Assembly: GCF_009933135.1 (NCBI RefSeq)
Contig: NZ_MAEH01000012.1
Span: 1 to 64,000, forward strand
Source of the DNA: Candidatus Enterococcus leclercqii
Lineage (GTDB): Bacteria; Bacillota; Bacilli; Lactobacillales; Enterococcaceae
Reading direction: 5' to 3'
Length of the DNA: 64,000 bases
Made by a program: the position numbers and the translations under genes. Positions 27,716 to 37,345 of the stretch are shown here, piece after piece; the first letter of the stretch is position 1; every line of letters begins with the position of its first letter. The notes under the pieces were generated by a model. That model made no database searches. It saw only the letters and a program-made list of their open reading frames with translations, and was not told the DNA's origin.

Positions 27716-28417
27716 TCAGGTCTCATAAGCAATCTGATAAGGATGTCTGGCTGTATCATAAATCGCCGTCGAATATTCCACTAAACTGCCATCAGCCGCT
27801 GATGATTTACGGATGCGCTTGAGCCCGATGCTGCTGGTGGTTTCTAGTAGCTGCTGCTCTTTTTCACTCAGCTGTACCGCTACAAAGTCGTCTTCAAAGC
27901 TTTCAATCTCATAGCCTTGCAGGATTAAAAGGCGGTATAAAGACGTTCCCGCAAATACCGCCGGTCGCAATTTACTCAGCGCTGCCGGCAAATGGTGGCT
28001 AAACAAGATATACGGATGCCCCTGAAGCAGATACAGTCGCCGATAGACGAGCATTTCTCGTCCAAAATAAGCATATAGCTCATCAGCCGGCGTCAACTTT
28101 TGCTTCTTCAAATCTAAAATACGCGTCTCTAATTGCAGATCCGCTTCCTTCAAGAGCTGCGAAAAGCTGGCCGCTTTGGATAATTTATTATACGGACGGT
28201 CGCTTAAAACCGTAGTCCCTTTGCCGCTTCTCTTCTCCACGTATTCATCAGCCGCCAGAATTTCAATGGCTTTACGAACGGTGATTTTACTGACACCAAA
28301 CAACGCCTCCAGCTCGTTTTCTGTTGGCAGGAGGCTGCCCACCGGATATTTACCATTGATGATCTCACTTTTGATCTGGTCGGCAATCTCCAGATACATA
28401 ATCTTGGCCCGTTTCAT
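27716..28417 (-). CDS. GntR/HutC-family regulator (UTRA effector domain)
   Basis: A protein of 233 residues. N-terminal winged helix: YLEIADQIKSEIINGKYPVG, LPTENELEALFGVSKITVRKAIEIL and EKRSGKGTTV. The UTRA domain spans about residues 90-230. Such regulators usually sense a phosphorylated sugar. Placed upstream of, and in line with, the PTS/DgaEF operon but separated by a terminator, it is the likely regulator of that operon through the palindrome at 27534-27547. Confidence 0.9.
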   Translation of the reverse strand: MKRAKIMYLEIADQIKSEIINGKYPVGSLLPTENELEALFGVSKITVRKAIEILAADEYVEKRSGKGTTVLSDRPYNKLSKAASFSQLLKEADLQLETRILDLKKQKLTPADELYAYFGREMLVYRRLYLLQGHPYILFSHHLPAALSKLRPAVFAGTSLYRLLILQGYEIESFEDDFVAVQLSEKEQQLLETTSSIGLKRIRKSSAADGSLVEYSTAIYDTARHPYQIAYET

Positions 28418-28501
28418 TTTTAGCCCCCTCTCCTAAAAACCGCGACAAAAAACATCACAGATTGTTAAACTGTTTTTCACTTGTTACCCTCTCTAAAACG
28501 C

Positions 28502-28529
28502 ATTCTAGCAGTATCCATAGACTATTCAA
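28502..28529 (-). promoter_or_regulatory. Probable gntR promoter
   Basis: Minus strand TTGAAT (28524-28529), 16-bp spacer, TAGAAT (28502-28507), about 85 bp upstream of the gntR start. Confidence 0.55.
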
Positions 28530-28650
28530 AAATCATTTTTACACTCGCAGTTCACGCTTTTGTGATTCCTTCAACGAAAAAAGTATAATGTTTCTTTTGG
28601 GAAAATACAATCTTTTCGAACAAAGCCTTTGCCTTTTGACAATAAAAAAA

Positions 28651-28672
28651 GAGGAACCAAAATGGTATCCTC
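28651..28672 (-). terminator. Terminator of the pncB-nadE operon
   Basis: Minus-strand hairpin GAGGATACC/GGTTCCTC followed by TTTTTTT, about 130 bp past the nadE stop. Confidence 0.8.
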
Positions 28673-28803
28673 TAGCCGTTGTTGACGGAGTCTTCCCCAA
28701 AACTCCCACTTATAGTATAAAATAAGAGGAGTTATTATGCAAAAGAAAACCCGTGATTCTGCAAACAAATTATCAGAATATTCGGTTTTTGCCTTACTTT
28801 TAG

Positions 28804-29628
28804 CTATTTCCAGAAATCGTCTAAGACCGAAATCGGTAAATGGCGTTTATGTTGAGTTTTCTGCCACCAGTTTTCAATCGTGTGACGAGCAGCTTCAGAA
28901 ACTTGGCGGCCTTCTAAATAGTCGTCGATTTCATCATAGGTGACTCCTAGAGCTGCTTCATCGGCCACTAATGGTTTATCGTCCTCCAGATCAGCAGTCG
29001 GAATTTTCAAGTACAATTCCGCTGGTGCTCCCAATTCCTTGAGTAACAGCTTGCCTTGTCGCTTGTTCAAACGAAACAGCGGTAGAATATCCGCTCCACC
29101 GTCACCGAATTTCGTGAAAAAGCCCGTGAGATTTTCAGCTGCATGGTCAGTCCCGATAACAGCACCAGCTTTGGCACCGGCGATGGCGTACTGGGTAATC
29201 ATACGCTGACGTGCTTTGATATTGCCCTTGTTGAAATCAGAAACATCAATACCCACTGCTTCGACAGCGGCTTCTTGGGCATCTACAGCTGGCTTGATGT
29301 TTACCGCCAGACTTACATCCGGCTGAATAAAGGCCAGTGCTCGTTGGGCATCTTCTTCATCGGCTTGTTCGCCATAAGGCAATCGAAGGGCAATAAACTG
29401 ATAACTGTTATCTCCCGTTTCCTCTCGTAGTTCTGCCACAGCGATTTGTGCCAGACGACCTGCTAAAGAGGAGTCCTGCCCGCCGGAAATACCTAACACC
29501 AATGTTTTCAAGAAGGAATACTTTCGTAAATAAGCCTTCATAAACTCGACGCTGACACGAATCTCAGCCTTTGGATCGATTTCAGGTTTGACGCCCAGTT
29601 CTTTGATGATTTCTGTTTGCAAACTCAC
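28804..29628 (-). CDS. nadE: NH3-dependent NAD+ synthetase
   Basis: A protein of 274 residues. The opening [19 protein letters not shown] and the PP-loop [43 protein letters not shown] and [11 protein letters not shown] at the C-terminus are diagnostic of single-domain, ammonia-using NadE. Catalyses the last step of NAD synthesis. Start overlaps the pncB stop by 4 bp. Confidence 0.97.
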   Translation of the reverse strand: MSLQTEIIKELGVKPEIDPKAEIRVSVEFMKAYLRKYSFLKTLVLGISGGQDSSLAGRLAQIAVAELREETGDNSYQFIALRLPYGEQADEEDAQRALAFIQPDVSLAVNIKPAVDAQEAAVEAVGIDVSDFNKGNIKARQRMITQYAIAGAKAGAVIGTDHAAENLTGFFTKFGDGGADILPLFRLNKRQGKLLLKELGAPAELYLKIPTADLEDDKPLVADEAALGVTYDEIDDYLEGRQVSEAARHTIENWWQKTQHKRHLPISVLDDFWK

Positions 29629-31106
29629 AATTCGTTATCCCCTTTCTCACTTGAAGCAGCTACCCGCTTGCGAACTTTTTCCATGATGGCCATCTTATGG
29701 TTCCAGCAATCAGTAGACAAATCCACTGGATATTGTTGCGGATTGAGATCCCGCTTGTATTCTTCCCACAATGAACTCAAACAGTCTTGCGCATAGGCTT
29801 TGATATGCTCCAGATCTGGCAAATCATAGATTAAACGGCCCTCTTCGATGATTGGCAGCAAGACCGGCCGCGCGTCAAAATCCCGCACCGTTTTATTGAT
29901 GAAGGTGTGAACCGGGTGGAACATGAAGATTTCCGCTTCTTCGCGAGGATCCTCGTCTACCAGAGTTACGTAGTCCCCTTCAGATTTACCATCTGATTTG
30001 CGATTGATCCGCCATACTTGTTTTTTACCCGGTGTGGTAACTTTTTCAGCATTACTGGAAAGTTTGATAGTGTCTTCCATTACGCCCTCATCGTTTTCGA
30101 TGGAGACCAATTTGTAGACTGCTCCCAAAGCTGGTTGGTCATAGGCAGTGATCAGTTTGGTGCCGACACCCCAGACGTCAATTTTGGCTTTTTGCATTTT
30201 CAGACTGAGAATTGTATTTTCATCTAAATCGTTGGAAGCATAAACTTTCGCCTCTGTAAAGCCAGCTTCATCCAACTGTTCCCGCACTCGTTTGGAGATA
30301 TAGGCCATATCACCAGAATCGATGCGCACACCCAGGAAATTGATCTTATCGCCCATTTCTTTAGCCACGCGAATAGCTGTAGGTACGCCCAATTTTAAGG
30401 TATCGTAGGTATCTACTAGAAAAACACAATCTTTGTGAGTTTTGGCGTAGGCCATGAAAGCATCGTAATCGTTCCCGTAAGATTGCACCAGAGAATGGGC
30501 ATGGGTTCCACTAGCCGGAATTCCAAAAACTTTCCCTGCCCGAACATTACTGGTAGCGTCGGCACCGCCAATATAAGCCGCCCGCGTACCCCAAAAGGCA
30601 GCATCCACCTCTTGTGCGCGTCGAGAGCCAAATTCCAACAAAGGATCGTCGCCAATAACAGATTTGATACGGGCAGCTTTCGTGGCAATCAAGGTTTGGA
30701 AATTCACCATATTTAACAAAGCCGTTTCAATCAGCTGTGCTTGTCCCAGAGGTCCTTCCACTTGGACAATCGGTTCATTCGCAAAGACCAGGTCTCCTTC
30801 TAACGCCGAACGTACTGAACATTTGAACTCAAAGTCAGCTAAATATTGTAGAAAATCTTCCGGGTAACCGCCAACTTCCCGTAAGTATTCCAAGTCACTT
30901 TCACTAAACTTTAGATTTTCCAGATAGTGAACGAGCCGTTCTAGGCCGGCAAAGATTGCGTAGCCGTGGTTGAAAGGCATTTCACGGAAATAGCATTCGA
31001 AAACAGCATTGCGGTCTGCCCGTCCCAATTCCCAATAAGTCTGCATCATGTTAATCTGATAAAGGTCCGTGTGCAGTGTTAAACTGTCGTCCGGGTATCG
31101 TTTCAT
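29625..31106 (-). CDS. pncB: Nicotinate phosphoribosyltransferase
   Basis: A protein of 493 residues. [18 protein letters not shown] opening, [33 protein letters not shown] (about residues 155-190) and [17 protein letters not shown] are typical of the long Firmicute PncB. Converts nicotinate and PRPP to nicotinate mononucleotide. Forms a two-gene NAD-salvage operon with nadE. Confidence 0.97.
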   Translation of the reverse strand: MKRYPDDSLTLHTDLYQINMMQTYWELGRADRNAVFECYFREMPFNHGYAIFAGLERLVHYLENLKFSESDLEYLREVGGYPEDFLQYLADFEFKCSVRSALEGDLVFANEPIVQVEGPLGQAQLIETALLNMVNFQTLIATKAARIKSVIGDDPLLEFGSRRAQEVDAAFWGTRAAYIGGADATSNVRAGKVFGIPASGTHAHSLVQSYGNDYDAFMAYAKTHKDCVFLVDTYDTLKLGVPTAIRVAKEMGDKINFLGVRIDSGDMAYISKRVREQLDEAGFTEAKVYASNDLDENTILSLKMQKAKIDVWGVGTKLITAYDQPALGAVYKLVSIENDEGVMEDTIKLSSNAEKVTTPGKKQVWRINRKSDGKSEGDYVTLVDEDPREEAEIFMFHPVHTFINKTVRDFDARPVLLPIIEEGRLIYDLPDLEHIKAYAQDCLSSLWEEYKRDLNPQQYPVDLSTDCWNHKMAIMEKVRKRVAASSEKGDNEL

Positions 31107-31232
31107 GAATTTTCTCCCTTTCTTTTCTGCAGCAACCGGCAGTATCTGTTAAATCCGGCTGTAGGCAGCACTACTGACTGCCTTTTCGGTGAACACACCG
31201 CTGCACCCCTATATTCGCCCTCCATTATAACA
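31107..31232 (-). promoter_or_regulatory. pncB promoter and leader with hairpins
   Basis: An extended -10 TGTTATAAT (-10 at 31224-31229) gives a leader of about 115 nt. It contains a GGCAG/CTGCC hairpin and a CCGG/CCGG hairpin. I cannot assign it to a known NAD- or nicotinate-sensing RNA or to a NiaR operator. Confidence 0.45.
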
Positions 31233-31363
31233 AAAAATCAGCAATAGGGTGGCAAACGCCGCCGTTTAACAGTAGAAATTACCAAAAGACAGGCAAAACT
31301 TGCTAAAAATATAGCCATTTTGAGAGCCAATCTTTTACTGATAGAAATCGAGCCAAAATAAAT

Positions 31364-31404
31364 AAGCCTCTTGCATCAGCTAATGGGGCTGATGCAAAGG
31401 GCTT
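31364..31404 (-). terminator. Terminator of the DUF1827-like gene
   Basis: Arms AAGCCTCTTGCATCAGC (31364-31380) and GCTGATGCAAAGGGCTT (31388-31404) pair almost fully. A T-rich tail follows on the minus strand, 20 bp past the stop. Confidence 0.85.
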
Positions 31405-31423
31405 ATCACTAAGTAAAACTCAT

Positions 31424-31780
31424 TTAAGCTTCCGGCGCTGCCATTGTCACTAGAATAATATCTTTACGAGGCTGAGAAAACTTGATTCCGGCATCCTCCA
31501 TGCGAGCTTTAACACTCACATCCACCTTTACATGTTCACGATCGGTTTTCAGCAGTCGATGGATCGCAAAGTCCACTTCACTACGTTTAATTTTTTTACG
31601 AGAATCCACCATAACCAGATAGATTTTTTTATAAGCATCTACATAGACAATCTGGACCCGATCCAACGCATACATTTTATAAAATTTGATTGCCGTATGA
31701 TCAAAGAGAAATTTGGTAATATTAGGATAAAATGTTTCCAGATTCAAGTTTTTATTAACAGGTGATTCGATTAATTTCAT
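31424..31780 (-). CDS. DUF1827-like small protein
   Basis: A protein of 118 residues: MKLIESPVNKNLNLETFYPN opening, IKFYKMYALDRVQIVYVDA and an IKRSEVDFAIHRLL block, which I associate with the lactobacillales-specific DUF1827 family (tentative). Soluble, mixed alpha/beta, no catalytic motif. Monocistronic with its own promoter and terminator. Function unknown. Confidence 0.7.
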   Translation of the reverse strand: MKLIESPVNKNLNLETFYPNITKFLFDHTAIKFYKMYALDRVQIVYVDAYKKIYLVMVDSRKKIKRSEVDFAIHRLLKTDREHVKVDVSVKARMEDAGIKFSQPRKDIILVTMAAPEA

Positions 31781-31882
31781 AGCATGACCTTCCTTTTGTT
31801 AAGTGTTGTGTGACGTAAGACAAACTTTACGGGCATTTCTGCAATCCGATAACTGTTCAGTAATATACATTACGAGTAAACT

Positions 31883-31910
31883 ATCATATATCTTATTATT
31901 TTCTGATCAA
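31883..31910 (-). promoter_or_regulatory. Promoter of the DUF1827-like gene
   Basis: Minus strand TTGATC (31905-31910), 16-bp spacer, TATGAT (31883-31888), about 100 bp upstream of the start codon. Confidence 0.6.
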
Positions 31911-31987
31911 TCGCTAAAATACAGTGTGTGCACTTGTTTTACAGAAAAAGTATAGCACATTTTTTTGAATTTTTTGTGCTTTTTTTC

Positions 31988-32018
31988 TTGACCTTCACGC
32001 TACGTCAACCGCTATTCT
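31988..32018 (+). promoter_or_regulatory. MerR-type promoter with 19-bp spacer and inverted repeat
   Basis: TTGACC (31988-31993) and TATTCT (32013-32018) are separated by 19 bp, the overlong spacing typical of promoters that MerR proteins activate by DNA distortion. TTGAC (31988-31992) and GTCAA (32004-32008) form an inverted repeat in the spacer. Predicts autoregulation of the downstream MerR gene. Confidence 0.75.
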
Positions 32019-32069
32019 TTAAGTGTGGCCACCGCTGTTACTCAGCAAAAAAGAAAGGAATGACTCTTT

Positions 32070-32840
32070 ATGGAATATACGATTCAAAAGCTCGCTGGCC
32101 TGTCTGGTGTTTCCAGCCGGACATTGCGTTATTATGACGAAATCGGCTTGTTGCCGCCAAAACGATTCACTTCTTCCGGATATCGAATCTACGGACAAGC
32201 CGAAGTCGACCGACTGCAGCAGATTCTTTTTTTAAAAAAATTCGGAGTCAAATTAGAAGAAATCAAAGAAACATTAGAAGCGCCAGGCTTTGATATCGAA
32301 AAATTACTGAGTCAGCAGCGGTCTTTGCTAGAGCAACAGTTGCTGCAATTGACGTCACTCATTGGAACATTGGACCAGACGCTGGCCTATTACAAAGGAG
32401 AGAAAAACATGACCGACAAAGAAAAATTTACTGCTTTTAAAAAAGAGCAATTGCAAGAGAACGAAGCCCACTATGGTCAAGAAATTCGCGAAAAATATGG
32501 CGAAGAGACCGTCGCAAAAGCCAACCAAAAATGGTTAAATCTCACTTCAGAAGAGCACCAGCAAATGCAAGCAGCAGAAGCCCAGCTATTTTCTTCTCTT
32601 GAGATTTTGAGTAGCCAACCACAACCAGTAGACCTTGATAGTCCGCTAGCTGGCCAAGTTTTCAAAGCCCATAAAACGTGGCTGACACTAGTCGCACCTT
32701 TTTACAATAATGACTACCATCGTGGCTTAGCAGACATGTATGTGAACGACGAGCGCTTTGCCGCCTATTACAATCAACGTACCAGTCAGCCGTCTGTAAC
32801 ACTTTTGCACGATATTATTTTTCACTACACAGAAGCTTAA
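32070..32840 (+). CDS. MerR-family regulator with TipAS ligand-binding domain
   Basis: A protein of 256 residues. Winged-helix HTH (residues 1-70, YTIQKLAGLSGVSSRTLRYYDEIGLL), a coiled-coil (about 75-115) and a TipAS-like domain (about 130-256, SEEHQQMQAAEAQLF through FAAYYNQR). TipA/Mta-type activators respond to bound small molecules, including thiopeptides, and often activate their own promoter. No efflux gene is adjacent. An internal translation start at Met114 (NMTDKEKF), with GAGA upstream, could yield a free TipAS domain as in Streptomyces. Confidence 0.88.
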   Translation: MEYTIQKLAGLSGVSSRTLRYYDEIGLLPPKRFTSSGYRIYGQAEVDRLQQILFLKKFGVKLEEIKETLEAPGFDIEKLLSQQRSLLEQQLLQLTSLIGTLDQTLAYYKGEKNMTDKEKFTAFKKEQLQENEAHYGQEIREKYGEETVAKANQKWLNLTSEEHQQMQAAEAQLFSSLEILSSQPQPVDLDSPLAGQVFKAHKTWLTLVAPFYNNDYHRGLADMYVNDERFAAYYNQRTSQPSVTLLHDIIFHYTEA

Positions 32841-32880
32841 AAAACTGCAGGTCACTGAAATTCAGCCGACCTGCAGTTTT
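32841..32880. terminator. Bidirectional terminator between the MerR gene and groEL
   Basis: AAAACTGCAGGTC (32841-32853) pairs with GACCTGCAGTTTT (32868-32880); T-runs on both strands. Confidence 0.9.
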
Positions 32881-32904
32881 TTGCGCTTTATTTTATAATC
32901 TAGC

Positions 32905-34533
<1,629 letters not shown>

Positions 34534-34595
34534 TCACCTCATAAGTTTTTTTCCGGCGATTGCCGATAGAGTTTGGGGAAGATACGCATTACAAA

Positions 34596-34880
34596 TTATT
34601 CAACAATTGCCACGATATCTTTGCCGTTAACGATTAAATATTCTTGACCGTCGAATTTCACTTCAGAGCCAGCATATTTTTCAAACATAACTTGGTCACC
34701 AACGTTGACTTCTACTGGTGCTTTTTCACCGTTGTCTAATGTCCGACCATCACCAATTGCAACTACTTCACCAGTTTGGGGTTTTTCTTGAGCGGAAGAT
34801 GCCAATACGATTCCGCCAATTGTTTTTTCTTCTTCCTTCGCGACTTTGATGATGACGCGATCACCTAATGGTTTTAACAC
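34596..34880 (-). CDS. groS: Co-chaperonin GroES
   Basis: Encodes 94 residues from a GTG start at 34878-34880, chosen because GGAGGG lies 7 nt upstream and because GroES proteins begin (M)LKPLGDRVI. An in-frame ATG 15 nt further upstream is part of the ribosome-binding region. Contains the mobile loop ([10 protein letters not shown]) and [13 protein letters not shown]. 71 bp from groEL. Confidence 0.97.
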   Translation of the reverse strand: MLKPLGDRVIIKVAKEEEKTIGGIVLASSAQEKPQTGEVVAIGDGRTLDNGEKAPVEVNVGDQVMFEKYAGSEVKFDGQEYLIVNGKDIVAIVE

Positions 34881-34967
34881 GATAAATCCCTCCAATTTTT
34901 GTGTGCTACAGCCGCCTAATCAAAAAAGCTACTGTAACATGTTGTTACGATTTTGTGTTTTTGGGAA

Positions 34968-35035
34968 TTAGCACTCTCATATCTCGAGTGCTAACCTACA
35001 AAACTTATGATACTCATTTTGGTTGCTATTGGCAA
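34968..35035 (-). promoter_or_regulatory. groES-groEL promoter with CIRCE element
   Basis: Perfect CIRCE: TTAGCACTC (34968-34976), 9 bp, GAGTGCTAA (34986-34994), the HrcA operator. Promoter on the minus strand: TTGCCA (35030-35035), 17 bp, TATCAT (35007-35012). No CtsR site is obvious. Confidence 0.97.
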
Positions 35036-35106
35036 GTTTTTTACTTCAAAAAATAGCGAAGAAATTGTGAAAGATTCGTGAAACCCGCTGACATAAGACA
35101 TATTCG

Positions 35107-35136
35107 TTGACCCTGATGGACATTTCCCCATAAAAT
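35107..35136 (+). promoter_or_regulatory. Promoter of the NAD(P)-binding protein gene
   Basis: TTGACC (35107-35112), 18-bp spacer, TAAAAT (35131-35136), about 80 bp before the start codon. Confidence 0.6.
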
Positions 35137-35215
35137 GAAGAAAACTGAGCCAAACAGCCCTGGCGGCCATTCATTTTTGGTCAAGCTGTTGCTCAACAGA
35201 TCTGGAGGGATCATT

Positions 35216-35842
35216 ATGAAAATCGCCATTATTGGTGCTACCGGTCACGCTGGTACCTTATTGACAAAAGAAGCATTGGCTCGTGGGCTGGCTGTCACTG
35301 CAATCATGCGCAATGCTAAAAAATTGACCGTCGACGTCCCTTTCATCGAAAAGGATCTATACGATCTAACCGCTGAAGATTTACAGGGATTTGATATCAT
35401 CATTGATGCGTTTCGAGCACCAGCTGGTAAAGAGGACATGCACGAAACTAGCCTGGCTCATCTGATTGGTTTATTGCAAAATACCGATACCCGCTTGTTA
35501 GTCGTCGGCGGCTCTAGTTCATTGTTCATTGACGACAATGGTACACGTATGATCGATGAATCCCCTGCTGATGCGCCTTATTATCCAACAGCCTATCATA
35601 TGTATAAAGCCTTTGAAGAACTTAAAAATAGCAGCCATTTACGCTGGACCTATCTTTCGCCAGCCGCTTACTTTAATCCCAACGGCCCTCGCAGTGGCGA
35701 ATATCGCTTTACTGGCGAACAATTAGGTTTTAACTCCGCCGGCCAAAGTGAAATCAGTATGGCTGATTTTGCTGTAGCCATGTTGGATATCGCGCAAAAA
35801 GACCTCTATGAAAACCAACATGTAGGCGTCGTAGGAATCTGA
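35216..35842 (+). CDS. NAD(P)-binding SDR-like protein (NmrA/atypical)
   Basis: Encodes 208 residues from the ATG at 35216 (GGAGGG 6-7 nt upstream). N-terminal Rossmann motif KIAIIGATGHAGTLL, then VVGGSSSLF and the YHMYKAFEEL region in place of the classic YxxxK. Resembles bacterial proteins often annotated as NADH-flavin reductase or NAD(P)-dependent oxidoreductase. Monocistronic. Substrate unknown. Confidence 0.82.
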   Translation: MKIAIIGATGHAGTLLTKEALARGLAVTAIMRNAKKLTVDVPFIEKDLYDLTAEDLQGFDIIIDAFRAPAGKEDMHETSLAHLIGLLQNTDTRLLVVGGSSSLFIDDNGTRMIDESPADAPYYPTAYHMYKAFEELKNSSHLRWTYLSPAAYFNPNGPRSGEYRFTGEQLGFNSAGQSEISMADFAVAMLDIAQKDLYENQHVGVVGI

Positions 35843-35884
35843 CGTGATTTTCTCCCTTGAACAGAGCTCTCCCAACGATTAGGC

Positions 35885-36021
35885 AGCATTTAAAATTTTT
35901 AACAATGAAAAGCCAAGTCACTTCCATTAAGAAATAGTGGAAGTGACTTGGCTTTTTAAGGCTCACATTTTGTTGTGCTCGCTTCGGAGGCGGTGACTAG
36001 ACGAATAGATGACTGTCACAG
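35885..36021. repeat. Dispersed intergenic repeat, copy A
   Basis: Modules in order: AT-rich lead; hairpin of CCAAGTCACTTCCA and its complement (35908-35956) with T-runs on both sides; a CTCAC..TTTG..GTGCTCGCTT block; and a GTGAC/GTCAC stem (35993-36019). Same order as copies at 50243 and 62829. Sits between convergent genes and probably also serves as their terminator. Confidence 0.85.
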
Positions 36022-36118
36022 TTCAGACTTTTGCCGGGCTCCCACGTCATGACATACTCGTCTCGTTTTTATATTAAGGTACAAATCCGAGGACATTTTC
36101 TTAATTTCTACTATAGTA

Positions 36119-37327
36119 TTAGCCTTGAAACCAGCGATACACAGTGACAAGATTTCCATCTTGCAAGGGCTGCTGTGGTAGTTGTTCCACTAGACAATTG
36201 CTATGGAGAATTTGTTGGAAACGAGAGACTTTGGCTCGATTTTTCTCGATCGTTACATGACCGTTTTCACTATAACCGCTGATAAATCGTCGCAAACCAC
36301 CGCCCTTGATTTCTTCTGAGCGTAAAAGCTGTTGTTCCTTTTTCAGCTCAAAGGTCGCCGTTTGATAAAAGTGAGCCAGTAGCGGCCAATAAAACAAGTG
36401 AAAATCCACCAAAGCTGCAAACGGGTTACCTGACAAGCACAGCAAGGGAATTTCCTCCCAAACGGCTGCCATCACCGGTGTTCCAGGCTTGAAGGCGACA
36501 AAATGGAACAAAATTTCACCGCCATTTTCCGTAATTGCTGCCGGCAGAAAATCCTTTTGTCCCACTGAAACACCGCCAGTCGTGATGATTAGATCGACTT
36601 GATTATGAGCAAGCCACAGCTGTTCTGCAAATTGCTGCGGCTCATCGTCACAAATCGTTTGAAAGACGACTTCTCCGCCGGAACGTTGGATATAAGAAGC
36701 CAATACATAAGCCGAACTGTTGTACACTTGTGCCGTCTTTAGCGGTTTTTCGACTTCAGTCAACTCACTACCGGTAGAAATTATACCCACGCGGAGCTTT
36801 TTTTTAACATGAACAAACGCTGCGCCCACACTGGCTAACACTCCCAGGCTTTCACTGGTCAAATATTGGGAAGCTTCAATGATTGTTTCTTTTTCTTGCA
36901 GATCCTCGCCAATAGCAACATAGTGTTTTCCCTGCAAGATTTCTCTGACAATCTTTACTTGACTTTCTCCATAATCCGTCCACTCCTGAGGCACCACACT
37001 GTCAACTGAAAGCGGGAGAGCCGCTCCGGTCATGACGCGAACCGCTTCCCCCAATTTAGGCTGCAAAGTTGCCGGATTATCTCCTGCAAACAGTGTCCCG
37101 ATTACCTTAAGAACTGCCGGCTGTAAGACTGAGGCACCTGCAGTACTCTCTGCAGCCACAGCATAGCCATCCATTGCAGCGCGCGGAAAGGCCGGTACCG
37201 GTGCGGGTGCTGTAATGGCCTCAGCTGTGATACGACCAACGCTTTCTGCTAAGGGGATGCTTTCAATTCGTGTTTGAGGAGAAAGTCGTTCCTTCACTTT
37301 CAGCACTGCTGCTTCCAATTCAATCAT
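36119..37327 (-). CDS. moeA: Molybdopterin molybdenumtransferase
   Basis: A protein of 402 residues. FPRAAMDGYAV near residue 50, GDNPA, MTGAALP, GIISTGSEL, TTGGVSVGQKDFLP and LSGNPFAALV are standard MoeA signatures. Inserts molybdate into molybdopterin. Last gene of the formate dehydrogenase operon, 18 bp after fdhA. Only part of the Mo-cofactor pathway is here (moeA, mobA); the rest must be elsewhere. Confidence 0.95.
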   Translation of the reverse strand: MIELEAAVLKVKERLSPQTRIESIPLAESVGRITAEAITAPAPVPAFPRAAMDGYAVAAESTAGASVLQPAVLKVIGTLFAGDNPATLQPKLGEAVRVMTGAALPLSVDSVVPQEWTDYGESQVKIVREILQGKHYVAIGEDLQEKETIIEASQYLTSESLGVLASVGAAFVHVKKKLRVGIISTGSELTEVEKPLKTAQVYNSSAYVLASYIQRSGGEVVFQTICDDEPQQFAEQLWLAHNQVDLIITTGGVSVGQKDFLPAAITENGGEILFHFVAFKPGTPVMAAVWEEIPLLCLSGNPFAALVDFHLFYWPLLAHFYQTATFELKKEQQLLRSEEIKGGGLRRFISGYSENGHVTIEKNRAKVSRFQQILHSNCLVEQLPQQPLQDGNLVTVYRWFQG

Positions 37328-37345
37328 CTTTCTCCTCCATTTTCT

